From CAWEBF01 sp963807235 (GTDB taxonomy: Bacteria; Acidobacteriota; Vicinamibacteria; Vicinamibacterales; UBA2999), in NCBI GenBank assembly GCA_963807235.1, contig CAWEBF010000008.1, positions 124,001 to 188,000 on the forward strand: a stretch of DNA of 64,000 nt, written 5' to 3'. The position numbers and the translations under genes are program-made. The notes under the pieces are model-generated. The model ran no database searches, was not told where the DNA came from, and was given only the letters and a program-made list of their open reading frames with translations. Shown here piece by piece: positions 56,147-64,000 of the stretch (position 1 is the first letter of the stretch; each line of letters opens with the position of its first letter).

Positions 56147-58450
56147 GTGACGCTCGACGGCAGCGCGTCTTCCGATCGGGACGGCAGCATCGCCACCTAC
56201 GAATGGCGCGAGGGCGACACGTCCATCGGGTCCGGCGTCGCGCCCGTCGTCTCGCTTGCCGTCGGAACTCACACGCTCACTCTTGAGGTCATCGACGACG
56301 GAGGTGAGACCGCCACCGATACCGTGGTCGTCACCGTCACTCCAGCCAATCAGGTCAGCGTGACGGCATCGGGCCCCCAGGCCGCCGAAGCCGGGCCAGC
56401 CAACGGTGGTTTCACCGTCAGCCGTACCGGCGATACCAGCGCACCGCTGACGGTGCAGTACACCGTCGCCGGAACCGCGATCGCCGGCACTGACTACGTG
56501 TCACTCTCGGGGGCGGTGACTATCGAGGTGGGGTCATCGTCGGCGCTCATCGTGGTAACGCCCACCGACGATACGGCGTTCGAGAGCGACGAGACGGTGG
56601 TCCTGACACTCACGGCCGACGCTGCCTATGGCCTGGGCTCGCCGAACGCCGGCACCGTCACGATCGCCAGCGACGATCTGCCGCCGGACCTGGTCGTGTC
56701 GTCCATGTCGGCGCCGTCCACGGCGGGACCCGACGCAGACATCGTGGTGACCGATACCACCCGGAACCAGGGCACGGGCAGCTCGCCCCAGTCGAACACC
56801 GGCTTCTATCTGTCAACCGACGCGACGTGGGATGCCGCGGACGTCTGGCTCGGCAGCCGGCAGGTGGCCGCGCTGGGCCCGGGTGCGAACAACGTCCTGC
56901 CGACCACCCTCCACGTGCCGCCGTCAACAGTGACTGGCTCGTACCGCGTGCTCGCAAAGGCGGACTGGGACGGCGTCGTGACCGAAGGCAACGAGGCCAA
57001 CAACGTTCGAGCGAGCAGCACCGTCAAGATCGGTCCTGACCTGATCATCACTGCGGTCGCGGCTCCGTCGAGTGCCGCCGCCGGAGGCACCATCGAGGTT
57101 TCGGAAACCACCAAGAACCAGGGAGGCGGTCAGGCGCCCGGTTCGACGACCCGCTTCTACTGGTCGGTCAATTCGTCGGTCGACGCCTCCGACCAGGTCA
57201 TCGGCGTCCGGTCCGTGCCTGTGCTCGCGCCGGGGGCGTCGTCGAGTCTCACGACGACGCTCACGATTCCGGCTGGAGCGGCCGTCGGGATGTACCACGT
57301 CATTGCCCAGGCCGACGCCGCCGGCGACGTGCTGGAAACGACGGAGAACAACAACGCCAAAGCGAGTGCGGCAGTGAATGTCGGCCCCGATCTGACCGTG
57401 AGCGCGATTTCCATCCCCGCCACAGGGGGTGCGGGCGCGATGATCACCGTGACCGAGACGACGAAGAATCAGGGAGCGGGCGGGGCGGCGGCGTCGTCAA
57501 CCGGGTTCTACCTGTCCCTGAATTCGAGCCTCGGGGCTGGCGACGAGTTCATCGGCAGCCGCCCGGTCGGTCAGCTTGTGGCTGGCGGCGCCGTGACCGC
57601 CTCGACCATGCTGCAGATCCCGGCCCACATTGTGTCCGGCTCCTATTACGTCATCGCCGTGGCCGACTGGAACAGCGCCGTCCCCGAGACCTCGGAGACC
57701 AACAACGACCGCGGCGATGGGCTGATCAGAATCGGCGGCGATCTGGTGGTGCCCACGCTGTCGGTACCCTCAACGGCGACCGTGAACGGTCCAATCACGG
57801 TCACGGACAGCACCAGGAATCAGGGTCTTGGGGCGGTACCCGAGTCGAGAACGGCCTTCTATCTGTCGACCAATATCGGCTATGACGCGTCCGATCGTTT
57901 GATCGGCGATCGGATCGTGGCCGCACTCGGACCCTCGGCCAGCGAGAGTGCCTCAACCACCTTTGCGATGCCACCAGGAACGACGGCTGGCAGCTATTTC
58001 GTGATCGCCGTGGCCGATGCCACCGGCGCGGTGAGCGAGAGCCTCGAGACCAACAACACCCGCTCGAGCGCTGTCGTTCGAGTCGGGCCGGACTTCACCG
58101 TGACTGCCCTCACCGCATCCTCGTCTGCCGTCGCGGGAACCAGCGTCAGCGCCAGCGAGACCACGAAGAATCAGGGGGTTGATCCCGTGCCCGCGTCGGT
58201 GACGCACTTCTATTTGTCGTCCAACGCGGGCTTCGACGCTGGCGATCTGTTCCTGGCTGCCCGCGTCGTGTCGTCGCTCGGGCCAGGGCTGAGCGAGGCG
58301 GGATCGACGATGCTGCCGATTCCGGTCTCCACGCCCGCGGGCAACTACTACATCATCGCCAAAGGCGACGGCTCCGACGCAATTGCGGAGGCGATCGAGA
58401 ACAACAACACCCGCGCCAGGAGCATCTCGATCACTGCGCCATCGCCTTAG
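56147..58450 (+). CDS. Subtilase C-terminal part: PKD, Calx-beta and five CARDB repeats
   Basis: Continuation of the protease. L-V-T-L-D-G-S-A-S-S-D-R-D-G-S completes the PKD-like domain; Calx-beta follows with F-T-V-S-R-T-G-D-T-S-A-P-L-T-V and T-D-Y-V-S-L-S-G. Then five CARDB-type repeats of about 117 residues, each starting P-D-L-V-V/P-D-L-I-I/P-D-L-T-V/G-D-L-V-V/P-D-F-T-V and containing T-[TK]-N-Q-G and E-x-N-N. These are extracellular adhesion-like modules that extend the protease from the surface or hold substrates. Ends 4 bases into the convergent cytochrome gene's stop. Confidence 0.85.
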   Translation: MTLDGSASSDRDGSIATYEWREGDTSIGSGVAPVVSLAVGTHTLTLEVIDDGGETATDTVVVTVTPANQVSVTASGPQAAEAGPANGGFTVSRTGDTSAPLTVQYTVAGTAIAGTDYVSLSGAVTIEVGSSSALIVVTPTDDTAFESDETVVLTLTADAAYGLGSPNAGTVTIASDDLPPDLVVSSMSAPSTAGPDADIVVTDTTRNQGTGSSPQSNTGFYLSTDATWDAADVWLGSRQVAALGPGANNVLPTTLHVPPSTVTGSYRVLAKADWDGVVTEGNEANNVRASSTVKIGPDLIITAVAAPSSAAAGGTIEVSETTKNQGGGQAPGSTTRFYWSVNSSVDASDQVIGVRSVPVLAPGASSSLTTTLTIPAGAAVGMYHVIAQADAAGDVLETTENNNAKASAAVNVGPDLTVSAISIPATGGAGAMITVTETTKNQGAGGAAASSTGFYLSLNSSLGAGDEFIGSRPVGQLVAGGAVTASTMLQIPAHIVSGSYYVIAVADWNSAVPETSETNNDRGDGLIRIGGDLVVPTLSVPSTATVNGPITVTDSTRNQGLGAVPESRTAFYLSTNIGYDASDRLIGDRIVAALGPSASESASTTFAMPPGTTAGSYFVIAVADATGAVSESLETNNTRSSAVVRVGPDFTVTALTASSSAVAGTSVSASETTKNQGVDPVPASVTHFYLSSNAGFDAGDLFLAARVVSSLGPGLSEAGSTMLPIPVSTPAGNYYIIAKGDGSDAIAEAIENNNTRARSISITAPSP

Positions 58451-59085
58451 CGGTGGTTCGGCGCGAGATAGGACGTCAGGGCGGAGATCTCCCCCGGCCG
58501 TAGATCGAGGTCCGGCATCTCGATCTGCCGAACGCCGGGATCGGCCAGCAGCATCTTCACGTAGCTCGCCGCGAGCCGCTTTCGCGTGACGTCCCGGTCG
58601 CTGCCTGGAGCATGGCAGCTCACGCAGCCCTTGGTGACCATCAGGCTCGCACCGCGTTCGGCGTCCGAGAACAGCACCAGCGGCGCCGAGCTGGTGCGAA
58701 TGACGCGCAGCGGCGGGAGCGCGAGCGAGTTGTATCCCCGCCCCTTGTCCTCCGGATTGAAGCCGCCGTCGATCACGATGGACCAATCGCCGATGGCGTC
58801 CAGCAGCAGTGACGCCGAATACTCGCCTGGATTGGACGTCGGCTTCGCGTGCACCACCAGGGCAGACCCGCCCGCCACCGACGCGTGGATCGACGGCTTC
58901 AGGCCGCTGACCAGGTTGTTGCCGTGCTGGCGCACCGAGAAGGTCAGCGTCAGCGGCTTCCCGGCCATCGCATAGTCGGGAAAGTCGGCAAGTGTGATCA
59001 CGGACCATCCTCCAGCCGACAGTTCGATGGCCGAAGCGACGATCAGCGCGGCGAGGACGAGCGACCGGCAGGATGCGGCGTGCAT
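58447..59085 (-). CDS. Exported cytochrome c protein with N-terminal FixH/YtkA-like domain
   Basis: A 212-residue protein from ATG 59085. Signal peptide L-V-L-A-A-L-I-V-A-S-A-I-E-L-S-A-G-G. The first half is beta-rich with D-Y-A-M-A-G-K-P-L-T-L-T-F-S-V-R-Q-H-G and W-S-I-V-I-D-G-G-F-N, like YtkA/CcoH-type domains. The second half is a small cytochrome c: A-E-R-G-A-S-L-M-V-T-K-G-C-V-S-C-H (heme motif) and a late Met in E-M-P-D-L-D-L as axial-ligand candidate. It probably works in periplasmic electron transfer. Divergent from the LysR gene. Confidence 0.8.
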   Translation of the reverse strand: MHAASCRSLVLAALIVASAIELSAGGWSVITLADFPDYAMAGKPLTLTFSVRQHGNNLVSGLKPSIHASVAGGSALVVHAKPTSNPGEYSASLLLDAIGDWSIVIDGGFNPEDKGRGYNSLALPPLRVIRTSSAPLVLFSDAERGASLMVTKGCVSCHAPGSDRDVTRKRLAASYVKMLLADPGVRQIEMPDLDLRPGEISALTSYLAPNHR

Positions 59086-59124
59086 GGTTCCCTCCATCGA
59101 CCATGGTAGGCAGCTGGGGATCAC

Positions 59125-59146
59125 AACAAATAGTTGTTAATTGTTG
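59125..59146. promoter_or_regulatory. Possible LysR-type binding region
   Basis: AACAA-ATAG-TTGTT (59125-59138) followed by AATTGTTG in the 93-base divergent space between the cytochrome gene (start 59085) and the LysR gene (start 59179). AT-rich, dyad-symmetric sequences here are common for LysR autoregulation. Confidence 0.4.
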
Positions 59147-59178
59147 AATTCATAACCTTCATCGATGTATGTACGGCC

Positions 59179-60159
59179 ATGGCGGCTCTGCCGCACCTCA
59201 GCACCGATCAGGTAGCGGCCTTTGTGGAGCTGGCCCGCGAGGGGCAGATTCGGGCCGCGGCGAGCGCCCTTGCCATCACGGAACAGGGCGTTCGCAACAG
59301 GCTCGTGGCGCTGGAGGCGCAGCTCGGTGTCGAGCTGTACCGGAAGGCCCGGGGACCGCGCCGGGCGGCCATCCTGACCCCGCAGGGGCAGCGGTTCCTG
59401 CCGCACGCGCTGGCGTTCCTGGACCGCGCGCGCGAGCTGTGCCAGGCCTGCGATCTCGAAACAGGGCAGCAGGACGTCCGGATCGTCGCCAGCCAATACC
59501 TGACGCGCTACGTACTGATCGATGTCCTGAGAGCCTTTCGAGGCGTGGCGCCGGCCATCCACGTCCGCGTCAGCACGATGAACGAGTCCGACGCCGTGGA
59601 CGCGCTGCTGGGAAACTCGGACGTGGCCTTCGGGCTGGCCGCGCCCTACGAGTCGTCGCCGAGCCTGCACTACTCGGAGCTCTTCGCCATGAGCTGGAGC
59701 CTGATCACGCCTCGCCAGCACCGCCTGGCGGCGTCACGGAGGGTCAGCCTGACCCAGATCGCGCGGCACGCCCTCATCCTGTACGAGAAAGGATCGACGG
59801 GACGGCAGCACGTGCTCGACGCGTTTCACGAGCGCGGACTGACGCCCTCCGTCGCGCTGGAGACCACCAGCACCGAGACCGTGGTCAGCATGGTCGAGGC
59901 CGGGTTGGGCGTCGCGATTGTTCCGTTGATGTCCAACGGCGCCGTGACGCGGAACCGGCGCGTCGACGTGCGCGTCATCACCGACGCGATCCGGCCGATT
60001 CACTCCGGCGTGTTGCTGCGTCGCGGCGAGGCGCCGTCGCCGCCGGCGGAGCGGCTGCTGGCGTTCCTCCGATCGACCTTCTTGTCGGAGGCTACAGCGG
60101 GCCCGACTCGTGCACGACCCGGCCGTCCACGACGGTCAGCAGCGATCGCACCTTCTTGA
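59179..60159 (+). CDS. LysR-family transcriptional regulator
   Basis: A 326-residue regulator from ATG 59179. The N-terminal HTH is L-S-T-D-Q-V-A-A-F-V-E-L-A-R-E-G-Q-I-R-A-A, then A-L-A-I-T-E-Q-G-V-R-N-R-L-V-A-L-E-A-Q-L-G, a normal winged-helix with recognition helix. L-T-P-Q-G-Q-R-F-L-P follows. The effector domain has V-R-I-V-A-S-Q-Y-L-T and A-I-V-P-L-M-S-N-G. It may control the divergent cytochrome gene and itself. Its 3' end overlaps the convergent amidohydrolase gene by 68 bases; the final 20 residues are low-complexity. Confidence 0.85.
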   Translation: MAALPHLSTDQVAAFVELAREGQIRAAASALAITEQGVRNRLVALEAQLGVELYRKARGPRRAAILTPQGQRFLPHALAFLDRARELCQACDLETGQQDVRIVASQYLTRYVLIDVLRAFRGVAPAIHVRVSTMNESDAVDALLGNSDVAFGLAAPYESSPSLHYSELFAMSWSLITPRQHRLAASRRVSLTQIARHALILYEKGSTGRQHVLDAFHERGLTPSVALETTSTETVVSMVEAGLGVAIVPLMSNGAVTRNRRVDVRVITDAIRPIHSGVLLRRGEAPSPPAERLLAFLRSTFLSEATAGPTRARPGRPRRSAAIAPS

Positions 60160-61654
60160 TGTCGGCGTCCGGCACGGTGAAGTAGTCGCGATCGAGCACC
60201 GCCAGGTCGGCCAGCTTGCCGACCTCGATCGACCCGATCTTGTCCTCCATCCGCATGAACCAGGCGTTGCTCCTGGTGAACGTCCGCAGCGCCTCGGCGC
60301 GCGTGAGCTGCTGGTTGCCGTTGACGGGCGCGCCGAACGAATTCACGCCCGTGACGGCGTAGTAGATGTGCGGCCATGGGTTCAGCGGCGCGATGTGCGC
60401 CCCGTCGCCGTGGATGCCCACCTGAATACCGTGGTCGTGGATCGTGCGGAACGGCGGGCCGACGACGACCTTCGGGTCGCTGGACGTCACCCAGCGGTAG
60501 GCGCCCATCTGCACGCCGCAGCCGAGCGCCTTGAGCCGCGACAGCAGGTCCGCCGTCACTTCCGGCACGTGGTGGACGCACCAGCGCTGGCGGGTGATGT
60601 CGAACTCCTTGTTCACGGCTTCGTACGCGTCCACCACCTGCGTCAGCGCCGCCAGGTTCTGGACGCTGTTCTCGTTGCGCCATCCGGCCTGCGCCACCAG
60701 ACGCTGCGCCTCCCGCCACACCGCGCCGGCGCCCAGCGGAGCCGCCCACTCGCCGATGGAGCCTGTCATCAGCATGTCGTCGCCGAAGAACTGGAACTGG
60801 TTCCGCAGCCGCTCCTTCAGCTCGGGCAGCGCCGGGTCGTTCTGGTTGTGCAGGAAGTTCATCTGCATCCGGACCAGCGTGCGGCCCTCCCGGTGCAGTG
60901 AAAACCACGAGTCGTACATCCGGTAGTGGTCCAGGTTCGACAGGATCTGGTTTGGATCCAGCGGTCCCGGGGTGGGGAAGAGCACCTGGTCCAGGTGCGC
61001 GGTGAGGCCCAACGACGCGGAATAGGCCATCGCGTCCATCGTGCTGCGCCGCTTGTCCTCGAAGGTCTGGAGGCGCCGCAGCAGGAACAGCGCGCTGGCC
61101 GACGGGCCGCCTTTCCCGCCGGCGCCCGCGATGGCGCCGTTTTCGGAGACGTTGATCTTCTGGTAGTTCGGGTGCGGTGGTGCGCCGGCGTCGGCGGCGT
61201 CGAAGAACCGCTTGCCGAGCGTGTTGGTCGCGCACGGCCCCGTGAACCGCTCGTAGAGCAGCACGGGCCGGTCGGGCACGGCTTCGTCCAGCTCCTTCAA
61301 TGTCGGATGACGGTGCTCGGCCCACTGGTTGGTGTGCCAGCCGCCCATCGACGTAATCCACTGGCCCTCGGGAACGGCCTTCCGGCGCGCCGCCAGCGTT
61401 TCCTGAATCTCGCGAATCGACGCCGTGTTCTCGAGAGGCGTGTGGTAACCCGGACGGTTGGCCAGGCTGACCATGTGCACGTGCGGTTCGATGAGCCCGG
61501 GTACCACCGTGCGGCCCCGCAGGTCGATCCGCCGGCCCACCGCGCCCGACGGCGGCGCGTTCCCGGCGGCCACGATGCGCCCGCCGCGGATGGTCACGCT
61601 GCGCACCACGGACGAGCGCGCATCCATCGTGTGGATGCGGCCGTTGACCAGCAC
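60092..61654 (-). CDS. Tat-exported YtcJ-like amidohydrolase (start frameshifted)
   Basis: The amidohydrolase_3 domain is complete in this frame: L-V-N-G-R-I-H-T-M-D-A-R-S, V-V-P-G-L-I-E-P-H-V-H-M (first metal His pair), a large middle part, C-V-H-H-V-P-E, H-D-H-G-I-Q-V-G-I-H-G-D-G-A-H and the closing V-G-K-L-A-D-L-A-V-L-D. The true start is ATG 61787 in another frame (S-R-R-R-F-I-T-T-T-A, a twin-arginine signal), with a frameshift near 61750; joined, it is about 565 residues. It is a metal-dependent hydrolase, exported folded through Tat; the substrate is unknown. Confidence 0.85.
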   Translation of the reverse strand: MLVNGRIHTMDARSSVVRSVTIRGGRIVAAGNAPPSGAVGRRIDLRGRTVVPGLIEPHVHMVSLANRPGYHTPLENTASIREIQETLAARRKAVPEGQWITSMGGWHTNQWAEHRHPTLKELDEAVPDRPVLLYERFTGPCATNTLGKRFFDAADAGAPPHPNYQKINVSENGAIAGAGGKGGPSASALFLLRRLQTFEDKRRSTMDAMAYSASLGLTAHLDQVLFPTPGPLDPNQILSNLDHYRMYDSWFSLHREGRTLVRMQMNFLHNQNDPALPELKERLRNQFQFFGDDMLMTGSIGEWAAPLGAGAVWREAQRLVAQAGWRNENSVQNLAALTQVVDAYEAVNKEFDITRQRWCVHHVPEVTADLLSRLKALGCGVQMGAYRWVTSSDPKVVVGPPFRTIHDHGIQVGIHGDGAHIAPLNPWPHIYYAVTGVNSFGAPVNGNQQLTRAEALRTFTRSNAWFMRMEDKIGSIEVGKLADLAVLDRDYFTVPDADIKKVRSLLTVVDGRVVHESGPL

Positions 61655-61798
61655 CAGGTCGTTCGACGCCTGACCTGGCGCCGCTGCGGGCTGCTGCTGA
61701 GCCCCGGCCAGCTGCGCCGAGGGGCCCAGCGCCAGCGCCGCGCCGGCGCGAGGCGGTCGTCGTGATGAAGCGGCGTCGCGAGGGCACCCGCGTCCCCG

Positions 61799-62731
61799 CT
61801 ACTTCGTCTCGTCGAAGACGATCTGCACGTTGGACTTCAGCCGCACGGCCGCCGGGGCCGCATAGCCCTGGTACTTCGCCGGGATCGTCCAGGAGGTCGC
61901 CACCTCGTCCACCGTCCGTCCGGCCTTCTTGGCCGCCTGCACCGCCGCGGCGAAGTCCTTGTTGAACTGCGAGTACTCACGCAGGTCGGCCGGCGTCATC
62001 ACCGTGCTGTGGCCCGTGATGATGCCTTCGACTCCGCTCAGGCCGTCGGCGGCCTTGGCGAGCGTGTCGCCAATCAGCAGGCCGCTGCCGCCGTTCACGG
62101 CGTCGAGCAGCGGGATGTTCTTGCCCGAGAAGATGTCGCCGGCGTGCGCGATCTTGAGCGCCGGGAACACCACCCACGCGTCGCCGTTGGTGTGGCCGCG
62201 CCCGAAGTAGTGCAGCTCGATGCGGTCGTTGCCGTTGCCCAGCGTCATGCGGTCCTTGAACGAGCGCTTGGCCATGCCGCGGCCGCCGTTGTCCTTGAAG
62301 ATGTTGGCGGGCGTGCCCGGCGCCGGCGTGATGCCCGACGGAATGCGCATGTGCTCCATGTTGGCCTTGGTGTTCTCGTGCGTCACCACCTCCACGGTGG
62401 CCGGGAACTCCACGTTGCCGCTCACGTGGTCGCCGTGCGTGTGGGTGTTGATGATCGTCGTGACCGGCTTGTCGGTGACCGACTTGATCTTGTCGAGCAG
62501 CGGCTGACCCCAACCCGGATTCTTCGTATCGACCACCACCACGCCGTTGGCGGTGATGAACACGGCGCTGTTGCCACCGCCGCCCTTCATCAGATACAGG
62601 TTGTCGCGCAGTTTCTCCACCTCGACCACGCGTGGAGCGGGCTGCCCTCCGGCCGGCTGCTGCGCCGCGTGTATCGAGATCGAGACCACACCGACCGCCA
62701 CCAACACTCCGAGCACGACACTTCGATTCAT
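61799..62731 (-). CDS. MBL-fold metallo-hydrolase, exported
   Basis: A 310-residue exported protein from ATG 62731; signal peptide V-V-L-G-V-L-V-A-V-G-V-V-S-I-S-I-H-A-A-Q. The domain has N-S-A-V-F-I-T-A-N-G-V-V-V-V-D-T-K, the metal motif N-T-H-T-H-G-D-H-V-S-G, a second His in F-G-R-G-H-T-N-G-D-A-W-V, and I-A-H-A-G-D-I-F-S, then I-I-T-G-H-S-T-V. It closely resembles quinoprotein-relay or lactonase type MBL proteins, and is the third MBL hydrolase in the window. The final segment I-P-A-K-Y-Q-G-Y is a usual C-terminal mark. It is 11 bases from the amidohydrolase start (61787), so they may form an operon. Confidence 0.87.
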   Translation of the reverse strand: MNRSVVLGVLVAVGVVSISIHAAQQPAGGQPAPRVVEVEKLRDNLYLMKGGGGNSAVFITANGVVVVDTKNPGWGQPLLDKIKSVTDKPVTTIINTHTHGDHVSGNVEFPATVEVVTHENTKANMEHMRIPSGITPAPGTPANIFKDNGGRGMAKRSFKDRMTLGNGNDRIELHYFGRGHTNGDAWVVFPALKIAHAGDIFSGKNIPLLDAVNGGSGLLIGDTLAKAADGLSGVEGIITGHSTVMTPADLREYSQFNKDFAAAVQAAKKAGRTVDEVATSWTIPAKYQGYAAPAAVRLKSNVQIVFDETK

Positions 62732-62788
62732 AGGTCCTCCCACGCGGTCCGGATCATAGCCCGGCTTGGGGTACATTGGAGCCCGACG

Positions 62789-64000
62789 ATGCGCCGCAGA
62801 CGGATCAGCGCGGTATGCGTGATGGCGGCGTGGCTGGCCGTTCCGCCGGCGCTCGCGCAGAACACGGCTCCGGGCGAGGGCTCGCAGCCGGCGCCTCCAC
62901 CGCCGTCGCCGCCCCAGTTCAACGCAACCGTGACGGTCGTCGGCGTGACGCCGCTGCCGGGCTTGGGCGTTCCGCTCAACCGCGTTCCTGGCAACGTCCA
63001 GATCGCGTCGGGCGCCGAGCTGGCGCGCACGACTGGCATCCATGTGGGTGCGCAGCTGAGCGACGCGCTCGCCAGCGTGCACGTGAACGAGGCGCAGTCG
63101 AGCACCTTCCAGCCGGATATACAGTTTCGGGGCTTTGCGTCGTCCCCGCTCCTGGGCTTGCCCCAGGGGCTGGCCGTGTACCAGGACGGCGTGCGGGTGA
63201 ACGAGCCCTTTGGCGATACGGTGAATTGGGACGCGCTGCCCACGAACGCCGTGGCCGGCGTGGTGCTGATGCCGGGGTCGAATCCGCTCTTCGGCCTCAA
63301 CGCGCTCGGCGGCGCGCTGTCGCTCCAGACCAAGACCGGTTTCTCGCACGCGGGACACGCGGCGCGCGTCTCCGCCGGCTCGTTCGGGCGGCAGTGGGCG
63401 GAGCTGGAAAGCGGAGGGCGTCTCGGCGGCAGCGTGGCCTACTTCGCGGCGGCCCGGTGGCTCCAGGAGGACGGGTGGCGCGACTTCTCGCCGTCGCGCG
63501 TCACGCAGGTGTTCGGGAACCTGTCGTGGCAATCCGATCGATCACGCGTCGCGGCCACCGTCACCGTCAGCACCAACCGGCTGGTCGGCAACGGCCCTGC
63601 CCCGGTCCAGCTGCTGCTCGAGGACCGGCGCCAGATCTTCACGCACCCCGACGAGACCACGACCGACATCGGGCTGTTCTCGATGAATGCGCGCCGGCAG
63701 GTGCGGCCCGGCTTCGATCTCGAAGCCGTCGCCTATTTCCGGCCGGCGACGGTCGGCACCTTCAACGGCGACGACACGCCATACGACGAATGCGAGTCGC
63801 GCGCGTTCCGTGAGCTCTTGTGCCAGGACGACGGCGAGGGCCCGCCGGTGCTCGACCGCGACGGCCATCCGATTGCCCACGACGACGGCAATCCCATGAA
63901 CGCGACGAACAATTCCTCCAGCACCCGCTCACGCGGCTGGGGGGCGACGGCGCAAGCCACGGTCACTCGGCAACTAGGCAGCCGCGACAACCATTTTGTC
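62789..64000 (+). CDS. TonB-dependent receptor (partial, runs off the window)
   Basis: ATG 62789 begins M-R-R-R-R-I-S-A-V-C-V-M-A-A-W-L-A-V-P-P-A-L-A-Q, a signal peptide. A plug domain follows: V-V-G-V-T-P-L-P-G-L-G-V, Q-F-R-G-F-A-S-S-P-L-L-G-L-P-Q-G-L-A-V-Y-Q-D-G-V-R-V-N-E, V-L-M-P-G-S-N-P-L-F-G-L-N-A-L-G-G-A-L-S-L-Q-T-K. Barrel strands follow, with W-L-Q-E-D-G-W-R-D-F. At least 404 residues are encoded and the frame is open at the end. Unlike the receptor at 15196 it has no CarboxypepD-reg domain and no frameshift so far. Confidence 0.88.
   Translation, partial: MRRRRISAVCVMAAWLAVPPALAQNTAPGEGSQPAPPPPSPPQFNATVTVVGVTPLPGLGVPLNRVPGNVQIASGAELARTTGIHVGAQLSDALASVHVNEAQSSTFQPDIQFRGFASSPLLGLPQGLAVYQDGVRVNEPFGDTVNWDALPTNAVAGVVLMPGSNPLFGLNALGGALSLQTKTGFSHAGHAARVSAGSFGRQWAELESGGRLGGSVAYFAAARWLQEDGWRDFSPSRVTQVFGNLSWQSDRSRVAATVTVSTNRLVGNGPAPVQLLLEDRRQIFTHPDETTTDIGLFSMNARRQVRPGFDLEAVAYFRPATVGTFNGDDTPYDECESRAFRELLCQDDGEGPPVLDRDGHPIAHDDGNPMNATNNSSSTRSRGWGATAQATVTRQLGSRDNHFV

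Noticed and set aside
1..64000. Prophage, integron or ICE signatures
   Set aside because: No integrase, transposase, phage structural gene, att-like direct repeats or tRNA were seen; GC content and gene style are uniform.

Overview
The window is GC-rich, densely coding DNA from a free-living Gram-negative bacterium. The gene families point to Acidobacteriota, most likely a soil Vicinamibacteria-type lineage. The supporting evidence is two TonB-dependent receptors (one with an N-terminal carboxypeptidase-regulatory-like domain), PQQ-type sugar dehydrogenases, many Sec/Tat-exported proteins, DUF6152-type proteins with an AHHSF start, PadR and XRE regulators, DinB/VOC/NTF2-like small folds carrying signal peptides, and a PEP-CTERM protein. 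I see no rRNA, tRNA, CRISPR array, integrase or transposase. Taxonomy is inferred from gene content only. LAYOUT: 0-9.5 kb is a run of mostly plus-strand small enzymes (ankyrin protein, VOC, methyltransferase, EthD, DUF2784, two SDRs, NTF2-like, M28 peptidase, cytochrome c'), interrupted by one minus-strand SUMF1-like protein. 9.5-21 kb holds an Fn3 lipoprotein, an NmrA-type reductase, a DUF6152 pair, a DUF418 membrane protein, a TPR lipoprotein, a badly frameshifted TonB receptor, a PAS-GGDEF-EAL protein and a PQQ sugar dehydrogenase. 21-29 kb is a divergent cluster. Leftward are a metallo-beta-lactamase (MBL) fold hydrolase, an MddA-like methyltransferase, an NTF2-like protein and a 'WDGDTLV' protein. 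Rightward are a WDGDTLV-related protein, an MBL hydrolase, a second related protein and an alpha/beta hydrolase, with start/stop overlaps. 29-38.9 kb holds DUF3667, VOC, DinB, APH-kinase, PadR, alpha/alpha-toroid, XRE/DUF2975, COG3650-like and PQQ dehydrogenase genes. 38.9-44.5 kb is a compact minus-strand operon with a phosphate-type porin, a CotH-like kinase, a metallophosphoesterase and a polytopic membrane protein. 44.7-54.5 kb holds a large NPQPLPP protein, a Tat-exported sulfite-oxidase-like enzyme coupled to a PEP-CTERM protein, a DUF2089 operon, and a second DUF6152/WDGDTLV cluster that includes a natural fusion. 54.7-64 kb has a subtilase with five CARDB repeats, a cytochrome c protein, a LysR regulator, a Tat-exported amidohydrolase, an MBL hydrolase and the start of a second TonB receptor. 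MOST INTERESTING: (1) a six-member exported protein family, signature close to S-V-G-x-W-[DE]-G-D-T-L-V, that is translationally coupled to, fused to, or adjacent to DUF6152 proteins and lies in operons with MBL and alpha/beta hydrolases. (2) A family of intergenic two-hairpin elements placed at gene 3' ends. (3) Heptanucleotide tandem repeats in four intergenic regions. (4) A porin/CotH kinase/phosphatase operon. CAVEAT: about 17 loci carry frameshifts or a premature stop inside otherwise intact coding sequence. This many in unrelated genes suggests consensus errors, though true gene decay cannot be excluded. Split genes are listed as their separate readable pieces.
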